Shown piece by piece: positions 1-6,353 of a stretch of DNA of 20,301 nt. Under the pieces are notes generated by a model, which worked only from the letters and a program-made list of their open reading frames with translations, was not told where the DNA came from and searched no databases. The stretch comes from a virus. How positions within the stretch are numbered: the stretch's first letter is position 1; every line of letters begins with the position of its first letter. The stretch spans positions 1-20,301 of IMG/VR virus record IMGVR_UViG_3300008267_001220. One strand, 5' to 3'. The translations under genes and the position numbers were made by a program.

Positions 1-230
1 TGCAGTTTGGTACCACGACCAGATGCAGCCTTTGAAATGCGATTTGCTTCTTCGGTGCCAACTCTTTGGCGCCATTCGTAGATTGCTTTTTTGTTGTAGT
101 TTGATAAAACTGTAGTGATAGATGGGTAGGACTTTCCTCCCGGTGTTTTATATGTCCTACCCGATTCTGTTGTTTCTGATTCTAATTCAAAATCCAATTC
201 ACTTAATTTTACATGATTAAAAGTTTTCAT
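1..230 (-). CDS. PD-(D/E)XK exonuclease, MGME1-like (partial, N-terminus only)
   Basis: Only the first 76 codons are present; the gene runs off the left edge of the window. The visible part carries the N-terminal signature of MGME1/Cas4-type PD-(D/E)XK exonucleases found in T4-like phages: YPSITTVL at about residues 35-42, then YEWRQRVGTEEANRIS (about 51-66) and a RGT motif near residue 73. In this family these elements precede the catalytic core, which lies outside the window. The likely role is single-strand DNA exonuclease activity in replication or recombination; that is inferred from the family. The ATG overlaps the stop of the upstream 61-aa gene as TAATG, so the two are translationally coupled. 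Confidence 0.75.
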   Translation of the reverse strand, partial: MKTFNHVKLSELDFELESETTESGRTYKTPGGKSYPSITTVLSNYNKKAIYEWRQRVGTEEANRISKAASGRGTKL

Positions 231-415
231 TATGTCTGTGTTTTATATCCTTCATAGATCCATGGGAAATGTTGACGAATATACCTTTCTCTATTTTTTT
301 GTATATTTTCTTTTGACCAATCACCTAATTCATTCTCATCAACTTCTTTCAATTCTCCCTTAAAGTGTTGTTGCAAAAGTGCTGCTTTTGTTTCAATACC
401 TTTTCGTTTTGCCAT
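230..415 (-). CDS. Small charged protein of unknown function (61 aa)
   Basis: Not recognised. The 61-residue product is rich in Lys, Glu and Gln, has no membrane segment or signal peptide, and ends in an aromatic patch (FPWIYEGY). A good ribosome binding site, AAGGAG, lies 5 nt before the ATG. Its stop overlaps the start of the MGME1-like exonuclease (TAATG), so it may be an accessory of that nuclease; this is only a contextual guess. Confidence 0.7.
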   Translation of the reverse strand: MAKRKGIETKAALLQQHFKGELKEVDENELGDWSKENIQKNRERYIRQHFPWIYEGYKTQT

Positions 416-448
416 ACTATCTCCTTGAAGGATGTTGACATAACAAAG

Positions 449-754
449 CTACTTCCCATATTTTTTCTTATGTAATGTATCGACAACTCTTTTGGTTTTT
501 ACTTCTTTGATGGAGCGTTTGCCGTGTTTCTCGGCAACAGCAGAACCTTTGTGGTTCTCTGATATTCTGGAGAGAACTTCTTTGAAACCTGAGGGAACTT
601 TATCTTTGATGGATACACCACCGACAATAGCTGCGGCAGTTAGTAAGGGTTGAATGTTCGGGTTATTTTTAAGATATTCTTCACGCTCAGAAATCTTCAT
701 AAGCGCATCAAATTCTTCACCCGATTCAGTATCAATAAAACTATATGTGGGCAT
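449..754 (-). CDS. Conserved phage protein with FmdB-like N-terminus (101 aa)
   Basis: The N-terminus MPTYSFIDTESGEEF resembles the start of FmdB-type zinc-ribbon proteins (MPTYxYxC...), but no cysteine is present, so a zinc site is absent. Similar cysteine-free proteins are, as I recall, common in T4-like marine phages, usually of unknown function. The C-terminal third is basic (KRSIKEVKTKRVV and a KKKYGK tail), which could suit nucleic-acid contact. The first 14 nt overlap the end of the preceding gene. Function unknown. Confidence 0.75.
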   Translation of the reverse strand: MPTYSFIDTESGEEFDALMKISEREEYLKNNPNIQPLLTAAAIVGGVSIKDKVPSGFKEVLSRISENHKGSAVAEKHGKRSIKEVKTKRVVDTLHKKKYGK

Positions 755-1304
755 TATTTGTATTTATCACAGGAGAAAACCAGAAAGGCACTTGTCTTTT
801 TGTCCACTTGGCAAAATGCGCCTTTCGTTCATTATAGTATTTATGATACGATTTCAAAGAATCACCCGCTATTTTGCATTCATCCGGCATTGCTGGTGTT
901 GGTGGATAAAAGTCACCGCCAGGCATTTTAGTTGGTGGCATATCGAGGCAATTTAATAAACGGCTACAGGCGTGTCGTTTACCATAACGAAAAGTGTATT
1001 CTTTACACAAAAATTCCCACATTGTAAACAACCACCTGTAGTTCGCAACATTGGCACGAACCCATACACCAGATGGGTGATTGACATGAGAGGCTTTCAT
1101 CAGTCTTTCTTCACGCTCATCAGGCAGGCGCCAACGCTTAATTTTTCGACCATTTGCGGTCTTGTCATAATATTCGGTGCCATCAAGCACTCGATGTGCT
1201 GTTGACATAAGTTGTGCATACTCGATAATCATTTTTACACAATGTTTATCAAGGTGCATTTCAGCACAGGCCTGAGGTTCACGATCAAGATAAAAGATAT
1301 TCAA
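741..1304 (-). CDS. Conserved phage protein of unknown function with His/Cys-rich core (187 aa), TTG start
   Basis: This matches my memory of a conserved phage family with an N-terminus like NIFYLDxxPxxCAxxHxDKHCVKM, then AQLMSTAHRVLDG and HVNHPSGVWVR. The invariant-looking His, Cys, Asp and Lys residues (about 13-24 and 72-76) suggest a metal or catalytic site, but I know no proven activity. The initiator is TTG, directly after the TAA of the upstream gene (TAATTG). A GGGAG Shine-Dalgarno 7 nt upstream and the family N-terminus support this start. The gene belongs to the run from the LPP20-like lipoprotein down to the exonuclease. Confidence 0.8.
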   Translation of the reverse strand: MNIFYLDREPQACAEMHLDKHCVKMIIEYAQLMSTAHRVLDGTEYYDKTANGRKIKRWRLPDEREERLMKASHVNHPSGVWVRANVANYRWLFTMWEFLCKEYTFRYGKRHACSRLLNCLDMPPTKMPGGDFYPPTPAMPDECKIAGDSLKSYHKYYNERKAHFAKWTKRQVPFWFSPVINTNNAHI

Positions 1305-1490
1305 TTACCAACTCCCATCATCAATCCAAAGTCTTACGGATAAAAACAAAAAAGAAATGCCGTGTTCATTGTCACTTCCCCATTCTGTGTTGCGTTGATA
1401 TCTTGGCACAAAATTCCAATGAAAAGGATTAAAATTGATTGTAACAGTTAAACCGCTGTATTTGAGGTAATTATAAAAGTTTTCAAACAT
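1305..1490 (-). CDS. Small conserved phage protein ending in IDDGSW (61 aa)
   Basis: A 61-aa product with the pattern TVTINFNPFHWNFVPRY followed by FLFLSVRLWIDDGSW, a small family I recognise from tailed phages with no assigned function. It is rich in aromatics and looks like a compact beta protein. An in-frame GTG lies 9 nt further upstream, but the AGGAG motif is 10 nt before the ATG at 1490 and only 1 nt before the GTG, so the ATG is preferred. The ATG follows the stop of the FlgT-like gene by 2 nt, indicating coupling. Confidence 0.7.
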   Translation of the reverse strand: MFENFYNYLKYSGLTVTINFNPFHWNFVPRYQRNTEWGSDNEHGISFLFLSVRLWIDDGSW

Positions 1491-1492
1491 GA

Positions 1493-2443
1493 TTAACACT
1501 CTCCTACCGACATTGAAATTTTATTAATATTTTTTAACTTCTTAGGTTCTACTTCAATAATTGTTTGCCTGTTAATACCATACCAATCAATTGTAAAAAC
1601 ATTTTTACTTTGTATATCTTCACAAATACCAAAATCATTATATTTCACATATGTTGGTTTGTGAATATAATGCATCATCATCTTTCGATAGCTCTCATTG
1701 AAAGAATTGATGTAAACACGGTTTTCTTTAAAACCAGTTGGTGCCCATTGTATATACACTTGATGCCTGGTGTTTTGATTTGAAGTATCTCTTTCTAACA
1801 TTTCAAGAAAATTTATAATTTCTTTTTTGAATTCTTTGTTCCATTTTACTTCGTAGTTAATTGCCAATCGAACATTCTTACTATCACTTGGTACTACTTT
1901 GACCGATTTAATTGTCACATCCAAACCAGATTCTCTGATTTGCTTCATATAGTATTTTGTAACTACTTCTTTTTGTAAAAATGCATTTTTGGCAGTTTGA
2001 TGTTGCATAAACAAATCATTACCATTCACTTGAATCGTTTGCGAATCACCTTGGAGCTTTCGCATAAACTTCATCGGCGAAACTTTTGCAACAACTTCAC
2101 AAGTAATTGGCACACCATCACAATTTTTCACTTTGTAAGAATTGACAACACCAGAAGAATATTGTGCAACCAAATCTCGGACAACTTTATCTCCACTTAC
2201 AGTTTGTTCGGAGAGAATTAAAACACCAACCGCATTTTGAACTGCCATATTTAAAGCGTTCTCAATAGCGATTGGTTGTGTTTCTCCAATACCTTTTGTT
2301 GTTACTGTGATTTCTTCGGGAACAGATTTTGATGCAAAAAATTCAACTCCTTTGATAATTAAAGAAACATAATCCATTGGCGAAATGGCATTTGCCTTTG
2401 TAGCAAATGCCATTAATATAACTCCAAAAATATATTTTTTCAT
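1493..2443 (-). CDS. Exported protein with FlgT-N-like domain (316 aa)
   Basis: Residues 1-19 form a Sec signal peptide (MKKYIFGVILMAF...ANA), with likely cleavage before Ile20. Residues about 45-110 match the FlgT N-terminal / LPP20-related fold pattern: EITVTTKGIGETQPIAIENA, then ALNMAVQNAVGV and a paired Cys (CDGVPITC). In bacteria such domains occur in periplasmic or outer-membrane assembly proteins (FlgT of the flagellar H-ring). The remaining 200 residues are not recognised. It lies 19 nt after an LPP20-like lipoprotein gene, so the two probably act together in the host envelope. Pelagimyophages have been reported to carry curli-secretion genes, which is an analogy only. The upstream ribosome binding site is weak. 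Confidence 0.7.
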   Translation of the reverse strand: MKKYIFGVILMAFATKANAISPMDYVSLIIKGVEFFASKSVPEEITVTTKGIGETQPIAIENALNMAVQNAVGVLILSEQTVSGDKVVRDLVAQYSSGVVNSYKVKNCDGVPITCEVVAKVSPMKFMRKLQGDSQTIQVNGNDLFMQHQTAKNAFLQKEVVTKYYMKQIRESGLDVTIKSVKVVPSDSKNVRLAINYEVKWNKEFKKEIINFLEMLERDTSNQNTRHQVYIQWAPTGFKENRVYINSFNESYRKMMMHYIHKPTYVKYNDFGICEDIQSKNVFTIDWYGINRQTIIEVEPKKLKNINKISMSVGEC

Positions 2444-2462
2444 TTAACAAACGCAATTCATT

Positions 2463-3002
2463 TTAGTTTCCCATTAATGCACGAACTTGCTTTGCGGCAG
2501 AAATATCTTTTGTGCCAGTTCTGACAACTACCCGAACAGTATTGGTTGCGGTATCATAACTTTTGGATTCAACATAAACACCTTGCAAGATTGCCTTCGA
2601 TTTCGACTTGATGTTTTGTTGTACCTCATAAGCAATTTTAGAATTCACTTCATTATTTGCCTGACCATTGGTTGTCTGACCTTGTTGTAGTGATTCGGTT
2701 GCAGTATTTGCAAACTTATCGCCTTCAAGTTCATTCTTCATAAACTCTGAAATCTTTTGTTTAGCACGCATATTGGCAATAATGAATGCCTCTTCTTGAG
2801 CTGAGGGCAAAGTAGAAGTAACTCGAGCAGTTCCTGCCGACTGTAAAGTTTCAAATTGACCTTCTTTGTTAAAAGTCACTTTGATATCGCCGCCCATAAA
2901 TTCAGCCGTAACCGATTCTGGACCTTCAACCTTTTGTTTATTGATTGCCGAACACGCCGTCAAGAGTGCCACAGTAGAAAGTATAACAACTTGCTTTAAC
3001 AT
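2463..3002 (-). CDS. LPP20-like lipoprotein (179 aa)
   Basis: The N-terminus MLKQVVILSTVALLTAC is a lipoprotein signal with lipobox LTAC (Cys17). The mature part contains the LPP20-type alternation: SAGTARVTSTLPSAQEEAF followed by IIANMRAKQKISEFM, then TVRVVVRTG near the C-terminus. A Gln/Asn-rich stretch (about 100-125) separates the halves. I chose the ATG at 3002 because GGAG lies 6 nt before it; the in-frame ATG 12 nt upstream overlaps that GGAG. The product should be anchored in the host outer or inner membrane on the periplasmic face. It precedes the FlgT-N-like gene. The 76-nt leader has a TACAAT box but no convincing -35. Confidence 0.75.
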   Translation of the reverse strand: MLKQVVILSTVALLTACSAINKQKVEGPESVTAEFMGGDIKVTFNKEGQFETLQSAGTARVTSTLPSAQEEAFIIANMRAKQKISEFMKNELEGDKFANTATESLQQGQTTNGQANNEVNSKIAYEVQQNIKSKSKAILQGVYVESKSYDTATNTVRVVVRTGTKDISAAKQVRALMGN

Positions 3003-3078
3003 TTGAATCTCCATAATTAATTAATTTCTTCACAAACAAGACTACATTGTAACATAAAAACACCGAAATTTGCGGCAA

Positions 3079-3294
3079 TTAATAAAAGACATATTTCTGT
3101 ACCGTTATATTACTATTTGGTTTTGGTTCACCTGGTTTTAATTTTCGGCAATTAACATTCATTTTAGAATCTGCCTGTTTTAAAGCTCTTTGAACCAAGA
3201 ATTGCTTATCTAGGCATTGTTCGAATGTTTTGAATTCCTGATAAACTGCAAAATTACTTGTCGTTCCCAACCAAATAACGAGAGCCCAATCCAT
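3079..3294 (-). CDS. Small phage protein (71 aa), possibly membrane-associated
   Basis: Begins with a short hydrophobic stretch (MDWALVIWLGTTSNFAVY) and continues with EFKTFEQCLDKQFLVQRAL and a second Cys (VNCRKL). The pattern of a hydrophobic start plus two cysteines fits a small secreted or membrane-attached protein, but no clear cleavage site is seen. The ATG directly follows the TAA of the MazG-like gene (TAAATG). Function unknown. Confidence 0.7.
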   Translation of the reverse strand: MDWALVIWLGTTSNFAVYQEFKTFEQCLDKQFLVQRALKQADSKMNVNCRKLKPGEPKPNSNITVQKYVFY

Positions 3295-3582
3295 TTAATT
3301 CACCATTTCAGGTTGTTCATCAAAAATATTAGACCACTTTTTCAATTTAATTTTCTTTTGAAGTGCTGCCATATTTGCTGACGATTCATCGATAATGCCT
3401 GCTTCAAACATCAGGTCAATCATAGCAATTAAATCACCAACTTCTTCGGTTAATCGCTGACGGTTAGTTCTGTCATTGTATTCAGAATCATAACCAAAGC
3501 GAAAAACCTTACTAATCGCCTGTGTCACTTCAGCACATTCTTCTTGGCAGATTAGTAAGATTTGTTTTTCGCTTTCTTTCAT
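3295..3582 (-). CDS. MazG-like nucleotide pyrophosphohydrolase (95 aa)
   Basis: A single MazG-like all-alpha NTP-PPase domain. The metal-binding motif EExxE is at residues 14-18 (EECAE) and the second ExxD at 47-50 (EVGD), within LTEEVGDLIAMIDLM. MazG-type enzymes hydrolyse (d)NTPs to (d)NMPs and pyrophosphate. Phage versions are proposed to clean nucleotide pools or affect ppGpp, but the substrate here cannot be told from sequence. At 95 aa it is the short single-domain form. It starts 1 nt after the stop of the hidden 59-aa ORF (TAATATG) and is followed without gap by the 71-aa gene. Confidence 0.85.
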   Translation of the reverse strand: MKESEKQILLICQEECAEVTQAISKVFRFGYDSEYNDRTNRQRLTEEVGDLIAMIDLMFEAGIIDESSANMAALQKKIKLKKWSNIFDEQPEMVN

Positions 3583-3583
3583 A

Positions 3584-3763
3584 TTAAATCCGTTTCACAA
3601 TCTTAAAAGGTTTGTCACTCATTGGTGTAACAAACAATTTAACACCGAACCTTGCACAAGTTTCAAAAGGCACTTCTGATTTCTTCGGTACAATGAAGAA
3701 CGAACCAGGTTTTGCCATCATAAACTTTGCAGCTTTTTCACTTACATTTAACATTTGAATCAT
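3584..3763 (-). CDS. Small protein (59 aa) upstream of the MazG-like gene
   Basis: A 59-residue ORF fills the gap between the basic winged-helix gene and the MazG-like gene. The product starts MIQMLNVSEKAAKFMMAKPG and ends DKPFKIVKRI. GGAG lies 6 nt before the ATG (GGAGATTTAAATG), and its stop is 1 nt before the MazG-like start, both typical of real genes here. There is no membrane segment. A second in-frame ATG is 9 nt downstream. Not recognised. Confidence 0.65.
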   Translation of the reverse strand: MIQMLNVSEKAAKFMMAKPGSFFIVPKKSEVPFETCARFGVKLFVTPMSDKPFKIVKRI

Positions 3764-3869
3764 TTAAATCTCCATAATAAAAATAAGGGGCACACTAAGC
3801 GTTTCACAACGAGTGGCTGTTGTTTAAGAGTAGGCGTGACGATCCCGCTCACTCCCCCAATTTAATAAA
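3764..3869 (-). other. Intergenic leader with partial dyad element
   Basis: This gap separates the winged-helix-like gene from the 59-aa gene. It holds an inverted repeat ACAAC-N8-GTTGT (3806-3823), the same arm bases and spacing as the TGTTG-N8-CAACA promoter dyads but in inverted order. It also holds TGTTGTTTAAGAG (3818-3830), 12 of 13 bases identical to half of the dyad at 7148-7160. I see no good -35/-10 pair, no U-rich terminator and no ORF. Confidence 0.4.
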
Positions 3870-4349
3870 TTAAGCTGCTTCTTGTACTTCAACGATTTCT
3901 AAATCGGCATCAGCAGCATTCTTTTCAATTGCCTTTTTAGCAATTGGTGCAGCGTTCAAGTCTTTCAGTTTAGAAACTTTAGGTGTTTTAACCTTTTTAG
4001 TTTTTACAACTTTGGTAGACTTTGCAGCAGCCCGTTGTGCTTTTTTCTGCACTTTATCTTCTTCTTTCTTTAATGCCTCAGCAAAAACTTTTTGTCGCCG
4101 ATCAAGATATTTTTTCATCTCATCAATGTTTACCAACTGATAACCAGAAATCTTGCGACCAGTTTTTACTGCCCTTACAACCCCACCGGTAACTTTAATA
4201 CGCCAGATGAAAGTCGATAGTCGGTAGAGAGGAACATTTTTCATCTCAGGCATTGCCTCTAGAGATTCTTTTGTAACTGCAACACCGGTTAACATCACTT
4301 TTAGCACTTTTTCCCATTGAAGGATTTTGGCTTGTTTAGCAACACGCAT
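3870..4349 (-). CDS. Winged-helix-like protein with Lys/Ala-rich basic tail (159 aa)
   Basis: Residues about 10-72 look like a small winged-helix domain: VLKVMLTGVAVTKESLEAM, then LYRLSTFIWRIKVTGGVVR and a wing-like KTGRKISGYQLVN. Residues 75-140 are Lys/Ala-rich and histone-H1-like (KKAQRAAAKSTKVVKTKKVK), ending in an acidic tip. This suggests a DNA-binding or regulatory protein; no target is known. The ATG at 4349 has AAAGGAG 9 nt upstream; longer in-frame starts would lie in the promoter. It has its own sigma70 promoter (4384-4412), with a leader of about 30 nt. It could be a regulator of the shared promoter dyads, but this is speculation. Confidence 0.75.
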   Translation of the reverse strand: MRVAKQAKILQWEKVLKVMLTGVAVTKESLEAMPEMKNVPLYRLSTFIWRIKVTGGVVRAVKTGRKISGYQLVNIDEMKKYLDRRQKVFAEALKKEEDKVQKKAQRAAAKSTKVVKTKKVKTPKVSKLKDLNAAPIAKKAIEKNAADADLEIVEVQEAA

Positions 4350-4383
4350 AATGTAAAACTCCTTTATCAAATTTAGAAAATAC

Positions 4384-4412
4384 ATCATAACACACAAAGG
4401 CACAATTGTCAA
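4384..4412 (-). promoter_or_regulatory. Sigma70 promoter of the winged-helix gene
   Basis: On the minus strand TTGACA (4407-4412), 17-bp spacer, TATGAT (4384-4389). The -35 sits in the wider context GCTTGACAA shared by three other promoters here. The predicted start, near 4377, gives a leader of about 28 nt before the ATG at 4349. Unlike three of the others, no TGTTG-N8-CAACA dyad lies upstream. Confidence 0.85.
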
Positions 4413-4436
4413 GCATTTAGAACAAAAATCGGCAAA

Positions 4437-4655
4437 CTAATTCCAATCCTTTTGTGCAAATGCTGATTCATAATAACCTGCCATGTAGGCAGCGATTTCT
4501 TCTTCACTCATATCAACCGCTTCAATCTTGGTTGACTGATGAGTGGCACCAGTAAAGTAATGCGGTTCAGCAGGTCGACCGTACCACGCATCAGCAGAAC
4601 CACGGTCATAGGCACCACCGTGCCGAGTAAAAATTTCACGCTCTGAGTAATTCAT
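4437..4655 (-). CDS. Small conserved phage protein, YDRGSADAWYGR family (72 aa)
   Basis: Contains the motif GGAYDRGSADAWYGRPAEPH near the N-terminus and EEEIAAYMAGYYESA near the C-terminus, a pattern I recognise from many tailed phages. The RGxADAxYGR part loosely resembles ribosome modulation factor, but no function is proven. It starts 1 nt after the stop of the 249-aa gene (TAATATG) and is the last gene of the operon begun at 5683. Confidence 0.75.
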   Translation of the reverse strand: MNYSEREIFTRHGGAYDRGSADAWYGRPAEPHYFTGATHQSTKIEAVDMSEEEIAAYMAGYYESAFAQKDWN

Positions 4656-4656
4656 A

Positions 4657-5406
4657 TTAAGCAGCCTTCATCATAAAAATAGGATACTTCACAAAACCAG
4701 TCGTATCTTTTTTTGCCTTACCTTTGGCATACAGACCGACCACCACACCTTTAGGATCTAAAAATCTTAGATCACTTTCATCGCCATTGAAAACTTTCAT
4801 ACCGTTCCACATTTCAGGCATTGGCGAATTTTTCTTAATACCAAATACGGTTGCAACATTCATACCTGCTCGAATCGCATTGAGAGTGTCAAGAGCATTA
4901 TCATCAGCTTCGGAGAATGTCAAATGATAATTGGCAATGCCATTCACTTTGCGACCAAGAATTTTGGTGTAATCATAGAATTGGACTTCACTAAACGCCG
5001 CAAAAATGTTACGATACAATTTATCGCCACGATTCACTTCGTATTTTTCCCAGGCAAGATCAGATGTGCCATTCAAACGAAAAACAGGAACCAGATTCTT
5101 CTTAACACATTGTTTGATTGCTAATTCAATGTCTTTGACCAATTGCAACATAAACTCAGTACGATTCTCAAAAAAGAATTTTGTTTTGCGAATACGAGCT
5201 TGTTGAATTGCATTGGTCGTTTCGCCTTTTTTAATCATACCGCCACGACCTGAAGTATTCAAACAAGCCGTGGTACAACCTTTGGTGCGTTTTGCACATA
5301 CCTCATAACCTGAAAGATTCGCAGGTGCAAGGTGTAGAATATAGGTCATATAACCTTGTTTCATACCTTTCAAAACTTTGGGATTGCCAATAGATAATAA
5401 TTTCAT
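4657..5406 (-). CDS. Conserved phage protein with CX6CX3C motif (249 aa)
   Basis: A full-length member of a phage family I recall as DUF7227-like. Three cysteines, C37, C44 and C48 (CAKRTKGCTTACLN), are followed by TSGRGGM, and a central RLNGTSDLAWEKY motif (about 115-127). The Cys pattern could hold an Fe-S cluster or zinc, and the RxNGxSD segment recalls the TIM-barrel-like phage Gp37/Gp68 (DUF5131) group; both are inference. Shine-Dalgarno GTGAGG is 5 nt before the ATG. It sits between the 89-aa and 72-aa genes in one operon. Confidence 0.75.
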   Translation of the reverse strand: MKLLSIGNPKVLKGMKQGYMTYILHLAPANLSGYEVCAKRTKGCTTACLNTSGRGGMIKKGETTNAIQQARIRKTKFFFENRTEFMLQLVKDIELAIKQCVKKNLVPVFRLNGTSDLAWEKYEVNRGDKLYRNIFAAFSEVQFYDYTKILGRKVNGIANYHLTFSEADDNALDTLNAIRAGMNVATVFGIKKNSPMPEMWNGMKVFNGDESDLRFLDPKGVVVGLYAKGKAKKDTTGFVKYPIFMMKAA

Positions 5407-5413
5407 ATAAACC

Positions 5414-5683
5414 TCACATTGAAAAATAAGTTTCGGAAGAAGGCGAGCAATAATACGGTGTATCGTAGCGCTCTTTAAATTCTACGCCGGTCAGTATATT
5501 CTTTTTGGTGACCATTGTTTCAAAAATTGCATAACGAAATTTATCACTGCCGTATTGCTTGGCCATTTCTTTTTCCAAACCATCTTTTGTGACATTGACA
5601 AAATCAATTTGCGCTACCATTCGCTCGCCTCTGTGACACCGGCGGTCTATTTTGAAAATCTCTACCGTATAATCGTTTCGCAT
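5414..5683 (-). CDS. Small phage protein (89 aa), first gene of operon
   Basis: Begins MRNDYTVEIFKIDRRCHRGE and ends DTPYYCSPSSETYFSM; a soluble alpha/beta-looking protein with two cysteines. I recall similar YTVEIYxxDRRCxxGERxV proteins in phages, with no known role. Shine-Dalgarno AAAGG lies 7 nt upstream. It follows a perfect sigma70 promoter (5714-5742), with a leader of about 24 nt. Confidence 0.75.
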   Translation of the reverse strand: MRNDYTVEIFKIDRRCHRGERMVAQIDFVNVTKDGLEKEMAKQYGSDKFRYAIFETMVTKKNILTGVEFKERYDTPYYCSPSSETYFSM

Positions 5684-5713
5684 AATATAACCTTTCTCAA
5701 TTTCAATATAACC

Positions 5714-5742
5714 ATTATACTACAAATCGGCAGTATTGTCAA
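5714..5742 (-). promoter_or_regulatory. Perfect consensus sigma70 promoter
   Basis: Minus strand TTGACA (5737-5742), 17-bp spacer, TATAAT (5714-5719): a full match to the E. coli sigma70 consensus. The predicted start is near 5707, 24 nt before the 89-aa gene. The -35 is within GCTTGACAA. The 18-bp dyad (5749-5766) and a 30-bp palindrome (5784-5813) lie directly upstream. Confidence 0.92.
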
Positions 5743-5748
5743 GCGGGG

Positions 5749-5766
5749 TGTTGCGTAGAAACAACA
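5749..5766 (-). promoter_or_regulatory. TGTTG-N8-CAACA dyad upstream of promoter (copy 1)
   Basis: Perfect 5-bp arms around 8 unconserved bases, 6 bp upstream of the -35 box. The dyad centre lies near -50 relative to the predicted start. The same arms, spacing and position recur at 7148-7165 and 12872-12889. A 5-bp stem with an 8-base loop is too weak for a terminator, so an operator or activator site is more likely. Confidence 0.6.
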
Positions 5767-5783
5767 GTCTGAGCACTAGACCT

Positions 5784-5813
5784 GGTATGTGAGTGAGTAC
5801 TTACTAACATACC
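5784..5813. repeat. 30-bp near-perfect palindrome (repeat copy 1)
   Basis: Arms GGTATGT and ACATACC flank an inner palindrome centred on AGTACT; 13 of 15 base pairs match. It contains AGTGAGTACTTACTAACAT (5792-5810), repeated exactly at 7185-7203. It begins at the TAG of the preceding gene and lies upstream of promoter dyad copy 1. It has no following U-tract. Confidence 0.7.
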
Positions 5814-6154
5814 TATCGCCGCATATTTGCCTGATCTTTTGCCTCTTCATCTGTGAAAATTGGTACGGCATTTGATTTGTGTAAAGTACCAATACCTTTC
5901 ATCTTATCACCAGTGTATTGTAATATTTCTTTTTTGTAAGCAACATAATCGTTGCTGTTCAAAGAAGGATAATGTGGTGTTTCACGGCGATATGGTTTTG
6001 GTTGTTGCAAAGATTTAATCGCAATTTTTTCACCAAGTGTTTTAGACTTTGGTGCATATTTGGCAATCAATTCTTCCCACTCTCTGGCAAGTTCACGCTG
6101 TTCGGCGGTGGGCTTGCGCTTTCTGGATCGTTGATGTGTATAAATGATTGTCAT
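5813..6154 (-). CDS. Conserved phage protein, GIGTLHKSNAVP family (113 aa)
   Basis: Starts MTIIYTHQRSRKRKPTAEQR, continues with a predicted helix (ELAREWEELIAKYAP), then YRRETPHYPSL, YTGDKMKGIGTLHKSNAVP and EEAKDQANMRR at the C-terminus. I recognise the last two blocks as strongly conserved in a phage family of unknown function. The basic N-terminus could contact nucleic acid. The ATG at 6154 follows the previous TAA by one base (TAATATG); longer in-frame starts would run through the upstream gene. Its stop codon abuts the 30-bp palindrome. Confidence 0.75.
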   Translation of the reverse strand: MTIIYTHQRSRKRKPTAEQRELAREWEELIAKYAPKSKTLGEKIAIKSLQQPKPYRRETPHYPSLNSNDYVAYKKEILQYTGDKMKGIGTLHKSNAVPIFTDEEAKDQANMRR

Positions 6155-6155
6155 A

Positions 6156-6341
6156 TTAGCAAACAGGATCTTGTACTTCAATATCAAGTAAATCTTTATC
6201 TTGTAAATTAAAACTGATATAATTGGCCATGGCTTCGCCAGTTCCTTTTGAAATACACTCCGATAATATCTGCAATTCTTCTGCATTCATTTGATTAATT
6301 TCACTTGCGATACGAATAACTTTTAAAGTATTTACTTTCAT
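6156..6341 (-). CDS. Small helical protein (61 aa)
   Basis: The product (MKVNTLKVIRIASEINQMNA...) is mostly predicted helix and acidic at its end. TTGGAG lies 6 nt before the ATG at 6341; an in-frame ATG 12 nt upstream lacks a comparable site. It sits between the 104-aa and 113-aa genes in the operon from the promoter at 7113-7141. Not recognised. Confidence 0.65.
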   Translation of the reverse strand: MKVNTLKVIRIASEINQMNAEELQILSECISKGTGEAMANYISFNLQDKDLLDIEVQDPVC

Positions 6342-6353
6342 AATAAACTCCAA

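Noticed and set aside
761-768. T4 late-promoter-like GATAAATA on the minus strand
   Set aside because: It is only about 7 bp before the start codon at 754, so a transcript would begin inside the gene; one match in AT-rich DNA is not convincing.
1202-1229. Plus-strand TTGACA-16-GATAAT promoter-like sequence
   Set aside because: It lies inside a conserved minus-strand gene with no plus-strand gene after it; the bases are explained by coding sequence.
3003-3078. Promoter before the LPP20-like gene
   Set aside because: TACAAT is present but the region 16-18 bp upstream has no acceptable -35 hexamer.
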